Shown one piece after another: positions 1 through 3,967 of a stretch of 7,707 nucleotides of DNA (its first letter is position 1; each line of letters opens with the position of its first letter). A program made the position numbers and the translations under genes. The notes under the pieces were generated by a model. It did not search any database and was not told the origin of the DNA. It saw only the letters and a program-made list of their open reading frames with translations. Where the stretch lies: contig MFKE01000003.1 in assembly GCA_001779455.1 (NCBI GenBank), forward strand, positions 12,499 to 20,205. The letters are read 5' to 3'. The stretch is from Candidatus Gottesmanbacteria bacterium RIFOXYB1_FULL_47_11. Its GTDB lineage: Bacteria > Patescibacteriota > Microgenomatia > UBA10105 > UBA927.

Positions 1-1
1 T

Positions 2-307
2 GACTGTTTTGTGATCACCTCACCGGTTGAAAGCCAAAGCATTGTGACGCTTGAGGCAATGGCGTGCGGCTTGCCGGTTATTGCGGCGCGCGCCGGTGCA
101 TTGCCAGAGCTCGTACATGACGGCGAAAATGGTTTTCTCGTGCCTCCGGACGATGTTGCCGCGGTGGCACAAAAGTTCAATCTGCTGGCGGTAGATAGTG
201 CGCTGCGGAAGAAATTTGGCGCACAAAGCCGTGTTATCAGCCAATCACACGATAAACCCACGGTTCTTCACCGCCTTGAAGAGGTATATATCGGATTAAT
301 GAAGTAA
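2..307 (+). CDS. Glycosyltransferase family 4, C-terminal fragment
   Basis: This is the last 101 codons of a gene that begins before the window; the frame is open to the first base, so the GTG at 11 is internal rather than a start. The peptide begins DCFVITSPVESQ and carries the GT4 signature E-x7-E (ESQSIVTLE), followed by AMACGLPVIA, GALPELV and a DGENGFLVPPDD stretch. In GT-B fold GT4 enzymes these elements bind the nucleotide of the sugar donor, with the two glutamates contacting the sugar and phosphates. The family transfers a sugar from UDP-, GDP- or ADP-sugar to lipids or glycans at the inner face of the membrane; donor and acceptor cannot be read from this fragment. A short helix-forming tail ends at TAA. 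The next gene follows 33 bp later with its own promoter. The family assignment is strong. Confidence 0.93.
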   Translation, partial: DCFVITSPVESQSIVTLEAMACGLPVIAARAGALPELVHDGENGFLVPPDDVAAVAQKFNLLAVDSALRKKFGAQSRVISQSHDKPTVLHRLEEVYIGLMK

Positions 308-323
308 ACCTAAGTTCTTTTTG

Positions 324-340
324 TGATACAATTCCCCCAG
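324..340 (+). promoter_or_regulatory. Extended -10 promoter for the PIN-TRAM gene
   Basis: TGATACAAT (324-332) matches an extended -10 element (TG-n-TATAAT, with five of six in the hexamer). No convincing -35 lies 17 bp upstream, as is common for extended -10 promoters. Transcription would start around 338-341, at or next to the ATG at 341, giving a leaderless message. The position, right after the GT4 stop codon, separates the PIN-TRAM gene from the glycosyltransferase gene. Predicted by eye only. Confidence 0.5.
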
Positions 341-1126
341 ATGAAACAAAAAAAGGGAGTGACTCCGGTCGTGACCATCAGCAAGCCTCCGGCTGCTTTC
401 ACACGTGCTTTGGCTGCCGAAATCGTCAAGAACCTGACAAGTCTTGGCCGCTTTACGACACGGCCTTTCCGCCACGAGGAAAAGCCGGTTGCCGCAGATA
501 AACCCGAAGCGCTCGGACAGTATCCGATTCTTGTGGACACCAGCGTCCTCATTGACGGCAGGATACTTGCAATCGTCAATAGTGGATTTGTGACCGGAAC
601 ACTCGTGATTCCCCGGTTTATTTTAGGTGAGCTTCAGCACATCGCAGACAGCAATGACTCGCTCCGGCGCGCAAAAGGCAGACGGGGGCTGGAGATTGTC
701 AATAAACTGAAAGGGCAGAAGGTAAATACGCTCCTTTCCGTCAAATTTATTGATATAGATTTGCCGGAGGTCAAAGAAGTGGATCATAAGCTCGTGGCGC
801 TTGCACAAAAGTGCGAAAATCAGCATCCCAGGCTTCTGACGGTGGACTTTAATCTGGCGCATGTTGCCCGCGCTCAAAGCGTGAAAGTGTTAAATATTAA
901 TGATATTGCCCAGGCTCTCAAGGTGTCGCTCATGCCCGGTGAGGAGTTTACGGTAAAGATTACCCATGAGGGTAAAGAACGCGAGCAGGGCGTGGGGTAT
1001 TTAGGAGACGGCACCATGGTCGTAGTGGACGGGGCACGCGGGCGGGTAGGGGCTGATATACCGGTTATCGTGACCAAAATTCATCAAACTCCGGCAGGGC
1101 AGCTATTTTTTGCGAGAATTAAATAA
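341..1126 (+). CDS. PIN-TRAM domain protein (YacL-like, soluble)
   Basis: A 261-aa protein. Residues about 61-190 form a PIN nuclease domain: ILVDTSVLIDGRI supplies the first catalytic aspartate (D66), GELQHIAD gives E97, KEVDHKLVALA gives D148, and LLTVDFNLA gives D169. The full acidic set for a metal-dependent RNase is therefore present. Residues about 200-260 (PGEEFTVKITHEGKE, QGVGYLGDGTMVVVDGARG) form a TRAM domain, a small beta-barrel that binds RNA. Bacillus YacL and relatives share this order but carry four N-terminal membrane helices. Here a basic, hydrophilic stretch of about 60 residues replaces them, so the protein is probably cytosolic. The likely role is RNA cleavage or processing; the substrate is unknown. 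The ATG at 341 is chosen because the TACAAT box ends 8 nt before it. A GTG at 371, with GGGAG 11 nt upstream, and a GTG at 323 inside the promoter are alternatives. Confidence 0.9.
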   Translation: MKQKKGVTPVVTISKPPAAFTRALAAEIVKNLTSLGRFTTRPFRHEEKPVAADKPEALGQYPILVDTSVLIDGRILAIVNSGFVTGTLVIPRFILGELQHIADSNDSLRRAKGRRGLEIVNKLKGQKVNTLLSVKFIDIDLPEVKEVDHKLVALAQKCENQHPRLLTVDFNLAHVARAQSVKVLNINDIAQALKVSLMPGEEFTVKITHEGKEREQGVGYLGDGTMVVVDGARGRVGADIPVIVTKIHQTPAGQLFFARIK

Positions 1127-1140
1127 TTTTGCCTCACCCG

Positions 1141-1194
1141 TCATTTTTCGTGCTCACGCCTTCGCGGACTCAGATGATTGCGCGCGAAAAATGA
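1141..1194. repeat. Inverted repeat after the PIN-TRAM gene
   Basis: TCATTTTTCG (1141-1150) is exactly complementary to CGAAAAATGA (1185-1194). The pairing continues inward through a T-G wobble and two G-C pairs, for about 13 bp. The 28-nt loop contains a small CGC-CTTC-GCG hairpin. It begins 14 bp after the PIN-TRAM stop codon. No T-run follows, so it is not a classical terminator. It could slow RNase decay of the upstream mRNA, or be one copy of a dispersed palindromic element. Confidence 0.6.
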
Positions 1195-1263
1195 GGGATC
1201 GGTTTATTCTACGCCGGGTTCCCACCTCAAAACGAAATTTGAAATCTCACTTCTTGTAAAGAG

Positions 1264-1283
1264 TTATCCTAAAGTTATCCACA
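1264..1283 (+). other. DnaA-box-like pair
   Basis: TTATCCACA at 1275-1283 is a perfect match to the strongest bacterial DnaA box. TTATCCTAA at 1264-1272 shares its first six bases and lies 11 bp upstream, one helical turn, in the same orientation. An AT-rich stretch follows (about 1284-1375, interrupted by a short GC block at 1302-1311), which could act as an unwinding element. No dnaA, dnaN or rpmH gene lies in the window, and two sites are few for an origin. It may instead be a DnaA-regulated promoter or chance. Confidence 0.35.
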
Positions 1284-1314
1284 ATTATTTATTAGATTTT
1301 TTCCGGCGCCGTAA

Positions 1315-1320
1315 TATAAT
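1315..1320 (+). promoter_or_regulatory. Candidate -10 box upstream of the small gene
   Basis: A perfect TATAAT at 1315-1320, followed by a second -10-like TAAAAT at 1366-1371, lies in the AT-rich leader before the 56-codon gene. Neither has a good -35 at 16-18 bp. In such AT-rich DNA either could be chance; transcription of the small gene from here is plausible but not shown. Confidence 0.3.
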
Positions 1321-1417
1321 CTATTTATCACATAAATAACTATAAGACTTTGTTTATTACCAATGTAAAATACCTATGGGTCTTGACAGGAACTTTTCGA
1401 AATGATTGAATGGATAC

Positions 1418-1588
1418 ATGAAGGCAAGAACAATTCTACGGCGATTGGGTTTGGGAATGTTTGTGGGGCGCGAGGCGGAGCGTAAAAGCCCGGTAGCGCG
1501 CGATCGCGAGCGGTTTGAGGCGGACGTGAAGGAACAGTTTCAGAAGCTGAAGGAGAAGGGGATTAGTATTCCAGTGTTTACGCTGTAG
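1418..1588 (+). CDS. Small basic hypothetical protein (56 aa)
   Basis: I do not recognise a family. From the ATG at 1418 the protein starts MKARTILRRLGLGMFVGRE, continues with a highly charged, probably helical middle (about residues 17-47, rich in R, E and K) and ends KGISIPVFTL. There is no signal peptide, cysteine pair or strong membrane segment. Composition, GC-rich third positions compared with the flanking AT-rich DNA, and the clean ending support a real gene. A TTG at 1406 would add four residues. No Shine-Dalgarno precedes 1418. A different frame opens at ATG 1402 with AGGAA 9 nt upstream but stops after 27 codons (1485), so it could be a leader peptide or chance. Codons 9-14 (RLGLGM) lie in a 19-bp sequence repeated 180 bp downstream, outside the gene. 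Confidence 0.6.
   Translation: MKARTILRRLGLGMFVGREAERKSPVARDRERFEADVKEQFQKLKEKGISIPVFTL
1441..1459 (+). repeat. 19-bp direct repeat, copy 1
   Basis: GCGATTGGGTTTGGGAATG occurs here inside the small gene, and identically at 1621-1639, exactly 180 bp away. The flanks of the two copies do not align, so this is not a remnant of a longer gene duplication. A 19-bp exact match within such a short distance is very unlikely by chance. Confidence 0.9.
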
Positions 1589-1600
1589 GCATAAACCAAA

Positions 1601-1660
1601 AAAAAGCATCATTACCGCTAGCGATTGGGTTTGGGAATGCTACGAGTAATAATGCCTTTT
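1601..1660 (+). terminator. Long imperfect hairpin after the small gene (possible terminator)
   Basis: Arms GCAT (1606-1609) with ATGC (1652-1655), ATTAC (1611-1615) with GTAAT (1646-1650), CG (1616-1617) with CG (1643-1644), and TAGC (1619-1622) with GCTA (1639-1642) stack into one long stem broken by single mismatches or bulges. An A8 run precedes it, and CCTTTT follows. The loop (1623-1638) is almost exactly the repeated 19-mer. Starting about 13 bp after the stop at 1588, it could be a weak intrinsic terminator on either strand, or part of a structured RNA with the next two hairpins. Confidence 0.5.
1621..1639 (+). repeat. 19-bp direct repeat, copy 2
   Basis: This is identical to 1441-1459 but non-coding. 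Here it fills the apical loop of the 1601-1660 hairpin, with its last bases (G at 1639) joining the closing GCTA arm. The 180-bp offset is a multiple of three, so recombination between copies would keep the reading frame and fuse the first 14 codons of the small gene to an open frame running to TGA near 1748. Confidence 0.9.
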
Positions 1661-1666
1661 ATTGTC

Positions 1667-1697
1667 GATATTGTTTTTTGGGCAAAAGAACAATATC
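1667..1697. repeat. Hairpin, 13-bp stem
   Basis: GATATTGTT (1667-1675) pairs with AACAATATC (1689-1697), and the stem extends through one G-T wobble and three A-T pairs, leaving a 5-nt GGGCA loop. No T-run follows on the plus strand. It lies between the 1601-1660 hairpin and the one at 1703-1721. Confidence 0.6.
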
Positions 1698-1702
1698 TAT
1701 CT

Positions 1703-1721
1703 GACCACAATATCAGTGGTC
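1703..1721. repeat. Short hairpin, 6-bp stem
   Basis: GACCAC (1703-1708) pairs perfectly with GTGGTC (1716-1721) around a 7-nt AATATCA loop. It is the third hairpin in 120 bp. Beyond it, 1722-1818 is AT-rich with only a weak AGCTA/TAGCT pair; I see no gene there. Confidence 0.5.
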
Positions 1722-1818
1722 TGTCTTGCTGTCAAATAAAAAATTGAAGCTAGTTTTTTACGTTTAGCTCGTTTGGTCGGGTTTATTTTATGTTCGTTTC
1801 TTTGTGTTATCCCCCCTA

Positions 1819-1847
1819 TTGACTTCAGTGTTTTAGTAATATAGTAT
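1819..1847 (+). promoter_or_regulatory. Sigma70-type promoter before the 80-codon ORF
   Basis: TTGACT (1819-1824, five of six) is followed 17 bp later by TAGTAT (1842-1847, four of six), or 15 bp later by TATAGT (1840-1845, five of six). The expected start near 1853 lies about 30 nt before the ATG at 1884. A TTATCCCCC at 1807 just upstream resembles half a DnaA box. Confidence 0.5.
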
Positions 1848-1883
1848 CGCGTTGTATCAAGCTATATCCAATTTGTTACTGAT

Positions 1884-2126
1884 ATGCAGAATCGTTTTGA
1901 AGAATTGCATGAAAGAAACATGGGCGAACCGCCTACACCATTTGAGCGGGGAGTTGTTTTGGCTACCGGTACAGCGTTTATCACCACATCTCTTCTTCCG
2001 TTTGTGGGACCGGAAGGAGCGTTGAAGATTGCAGAGTTTTTTCAACAAGGAACGAATTCGGAAACCCCGTGGATTGTAGGCCTCGGCCAAGTACTTCGTC
2101 GTTCACAACATACTCCCAACACATAA
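1884..2126 (+). CDS. Hypothetical small protein (80 aa)
   Basis: Not recognised. The ATG at 1884 opens 80 codons: a polar N-terminus (MQNRFEELHERNMGEPPTPF), a moderately hydrophobic middle (about residues 21-42, GVVLATGTAFITTSLLPFVG) that could be one membrane segment or a buried helix, then a helical AEFFQQG stretch and a basic C-terminus ending in TAA. No Shine-Dalgarno precedes the ATG. A fair promoter about 30-60 bp upstream supports expression. The opposite strand is also open for 77 codons, so openness alone proves little. It is either a lineage-specific gene or non-coding DNA. Confidence 0.45.
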   Translation: MQNRFEELHERNMGEPPTPFERGVVLATGTAFITTSLLPFVGPEGALKIAEFFQQGTNSETPWIVGLGQVLRRSQHTPNT

Positions 2127-2161
2127 ATATATTGTTTATATTATGTTTCTCCCAGAAAAGA

Positions 2162-2190
2162 TTGACAAGATATAATTATCGATATACAAT
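2162..2190 (+). promoter_or_regulatory. Strong sigma70-type promoter of a non-coding RNA unit
   Basis: A perfect TTGACA (2162-2167), a 17-bp spacer and TACAAT (2185-2190, five of six) make the best consensus promoter in the window. The predicted start is near 2197. There is no long gene downstream; transcription would run about 137 nt to the T7 tract at 2334. Confidence 0.75.
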
Positions 2191-2196
2191 CTCGAC

Positions 2197-2334
2197 GAGT
2201 CGTGCTAAAGGTGAGTTTTTGAGCAATAAAAGTTTTTTTGAAAATCCGCGCAAAGTTATGTTTTGTAATGGGGGATTGATAGTTGGGCAGGCTGTCAATC
2301 TCCCTTAGAGAGCAGAACAATGCGCGGTTTTTTT
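2197..2334 (+). ncRNA. Putative rod-shaped small RNA, unknown family
   Basis: The unit has its own promoter and terminator. From a predicted start near 2197, an A/T-rich 5' part of about 50 nt leads into an elongated structure: CCGCGCA (2246-2252) pairs with TGCGCGG (2321-2327), TGTTTTG (2259-2265) with CAGAACA (2313-2319, one wobble), and a 13-bp helix joins 2270-2282 to 2292-2304 (two G-U wobbles) around the 9-nt loop TTGGGCAGG. Two asymmetric internal loops separate the helices, and seven T's follow directly. I find no signatures of tmRNA, RNase P, SRP RNA or tRNA. A long rod with an internal bubble recalls 6S RNA, but nothing specific supports that. A 29-codon frame from TTG 2219 to TAG 2308 lies within it and is probably incidental. 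The alternative is a leaderless decoy unit or just an elaborate terminator. Confidence 0.55.
2246..2334 (+). terminator. Intrinsic terminator ending the small RNA unit
   Basis: The outer GC-rich 7-bp stem (2246-2252 with 2321-2327) is followed immediately by T7 (2328-2334). On the minus strand the same stem is followed only by ATTTTC, so it works mainly for plus-strand transcription. The T-tract overlaps the stop codon (2333-2335) of the convergent glycosyltransferase gene. The dyad may also protect or partly terminate that operon's mRNA. Confidence 0.65.
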
Positions 2335-3967
2335 AGGGAGTTAACAGATCGAAATATTCACTCCTGGTGAGCCTCGCAGTGTTTTGGAAAATCCGGACGG
2401 TGGGATGGTCAAAGACCTGTACGGATTCTTCTGCGCTGTCGTCATTGACGACCCATTCCAACAGCTGCGGATAGGAGGCGAATGTGGCCACCTCCGTATA
2501 TCCCAGTTCACCATTCAATAATTTCCGGTAAAACAGACTGGTGAGTGGGTATTTTTCTGTCAGATTGGGCATGGTGCCCCAGATCCTGCGGGTTGATAAA
2601 ATAATGTAATCGCCGAGGGCCAGTTTGTCCGCATAGTACAGTTGTTTATTTGTGTTGTCCTCGTCGTACACATTGAGAGTTTCGCGGTTAAAATTTTTTG
2701 GTGACGGAAGGTCTATCGGCAACCCGTCATTCCAGTGTTCGGTGTAAAGCTGTGCGCCGCCGGGGATATTGGCATAGATCCACTCGCTTGCCTCCATACG
2801 GGTTTGCGGGCGGATGAAGACGGAGAAATTGGCAAGGCCCCACGCGAATGTAGAGATAAGCAAGAAAGCAGTGAAAGCAAGGCCGGTCAGACGAAAACGT
2901 TTAATAATCATAGTGCAAAGCCAGGCGGCGGCGATGGTGACAAAGGGGAGGAACGGGACGTTGTACCGAGCAAATTTGGCATACCAGGAGCCGGACCAGC
3001 CGAAATAAATACATGGGAAAATAATGAATAATGAATAGTGAATAGTGAATTTTGAATGAAAACGACGAATCATCTGAATAACCATAACGATAAGTCCGAT
3101 GAGTCCGATGATAGTTATCGGTCCGGCCAGCCAGAGCATCGTCCGGATCTGATACAGGTAGGGAGTAGTGTGCAGAAATTGCAGTGTGTAGGGCACGGAG
3201 AAGCGGCCCAAGGCCACGCCCGTCTCATACACCATGGATTCACGGTAATGGGCAATGTCGAGGATTGTATAGGGCGAGAAGAGGAAAAATATACAGGAGG
3301 AGATACCGCCGAGTAACACAGTATATAAAAGTTTTTTACGAATATTTTTAAGCGGTTTAGGGAACCAGATGGCGAGCACGGGAATAACGCCGAAAAGAAG
3401 AGAAGTGGTTTTGGCGGCAATGGCAAGGCCCCAGGTAACACCAAGCAAAAGAATTTTGAATTTTGAATTATGAAGTATGTGTTTATTCGAAAGATATAAT
3501 AAAAGTAAGATAAAAAAGACCAGCATGGTTTCGGTCGTGTCAAAGTGGGCTTCACGGATAGCCCAGGGGGAGAAGGCCAGGAGGAACGCAGAGATAAGGC
3601 CGACCGCGGGAGAGCAAAGCGAACGACCGACAAGAAAGATGAGAACAATGCTTATCGTGGAGAGCGTTGCAGACACATACCGGCCGAGGACAGCAATGTG
3701 CCCCCATCCCATAAGCCACTCAGGGTCACCGGTACATCGTACTACTGCCTCACCGAGCGCGCGATAGAGGTAAATGGGCAAGCCGCCGTAGGCGAAAAAT
3801 TTCGGATTCAGCCGGTCAAAAAAATGAATGCGTGTGACCGCCCAGCTGATATTGCGTTCATCCGGATGGAATGCAGAAAACGAATCCCAGTTGACGCCGT
3901 AAAAGCGCATTGCACCACCAAGGAGAAGTATCATTGCCAACAATGCAAGTGTTACATTCTTTTTCAT
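2333..3967 (-). CDS. GT-C membrane glycosyltransferase (PMT/ArnT-like, GT39 type)
   Basis: A 544-aa polytopic protein. TM1 is at about 6-22, followed by an extracytoplasmic loop with HPDERNI (34-40), the acidic motif expected of GT-C catalytic loops. SPWAIREAHFDTTETM (133-148) and the late loop YAKFARYNVPFLPF (329-342) match the R...D and R-Y-x-LP-x-x-P motifs of the PMT_2 family. About ten further hydrophobic helices run to residue 380, then a soluble C-terminal domain (about 390-544) begins EASEWIYANIPGG. Such enzymes transfer sugars from polyprenyl-phosphate donors to lipid or protein acceptors outside the membrane; the substrate is unknown. The ATG at 3967 overlaps the TGA of the upstream FAD gene as ATGA, so translation is probably coupled; an in-frame start at 4036 would lie inside that gene. 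Two loops (residues 163-172 and 305-316) are encoded by tandem 7-nt repeats. Confidence 0.88.
   Translation of the reverse strand: MKKNVTLALLAMILLLGGAMRFYGVNWDSFSAFHPDERNISWAVTRIHFFDRLNPKFFAYGGLPIYLYRALGEAVVRCTGDPEWLMGWGHIAVLGRYVSATLSTISIVLIFLVGRSLCSPAVGLISAFLLAFSPWAIREAHFDTTETMLVFFILLLLYLSNKHILHNSKFKILLLGVTWGLAIAAKTTSLLFGVIPVLAIWFPKPLKNIRKKLLYTVLLGGISSCIFFLFSPYTILDIAHYRESMVYETGVALGRFSVPYTLQFLHTTPYLYQIRTMLWLAGPITIIGLIGLIVMVIQMIRRFHSKFTIHYSLFIIFPCIYFGWSGSWYAKFARYNVPFLPFVTIAAAWLCTMIIKRFRLTGLAFTAFLLISTFAWGLANFSVFIRPQTRMEASEWIYANIPGGAQLYTEHWNDGLPIDLPSPKNFNRETLNVYDEDNTNKQLYYADKLALGDYIILSTRRIWGTMPNLTEKYPLTSLFYRKLLNGELGYTEVATFASYPQLLEWVVNDDSAEESVQVFDHPTVRIFQNTARLTRSEYFDLLTP
3020..3054 (-). repeat. 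7-nt tandem repeat cluster A (in the GT-C gene)
   Basis: Five abutting units on the plus strand: AATAATG, AATAATG, AATAGTG, AATAGTG, AATTTTG, with AATGAAA after. On the coding strand this encodes residues 305-316, SKFTIHYSLFII, after a basic RRF and between two membrane helices. Confidence 0.9.
3452..3479 (-). repeat. 7-nt tandem repeat cluster B (in the GT-C gene)
   Basis: Four units: AATTTTG, AATTTTG, AATTATG, AAGTATG. They encode residues 163-172, HILHNSKFKI, a short loop between two predicted membrane helices. Confidence 0.88.

Noticed and set aside
323..340. GTG 323 as start of the PIN-TRAM gene
   Set aside because: It falls inside the extended -10 box TGATACAAT and adds no domain residues.
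1383..1412. TTGACA at 1383 as a promoter for the small gene
   Set aside because: No -10-like hexamer occurs at 16-18 bp (TTGAAT or TGAATG only), and any start would fall inside the gene.
1441..1476. G-quadruplex in the GGGTTTGGG region
   Set aside because: Only three runs of three or more G are close together; a two-layer structure is possible but not convincing.
2219..2308. 29-codon frame from TTG inside the small RNA, preceded by GGTGA
   Set aside because: The spacing of 4 nt is short, the start is TTG, and the frame runs through a highly paired region whose base pairing explains the sequence better than coding does.
2069..2308. 79-codon plus-strand frame covering the promoter and small RNA
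   Set aside because: It overlaps the 80-codon ORF in another frame, crosses a strong promoter and a terminator stem, and the peptide looks random.
2197..2334. The small RNA as tmRNA, RNase P RNA, SRP RNA or 6S RNA
   Set aside because: None of the conserved core sequences of the first three is present. A 6S identity rests only on a rod shape and is too weak to name.
3115..3648. 177-codon minus-strand frame inside the GT-C gene
   Set aside because: It is a serine/proline-rich shadow in another frame of a gene with clear family motifs.
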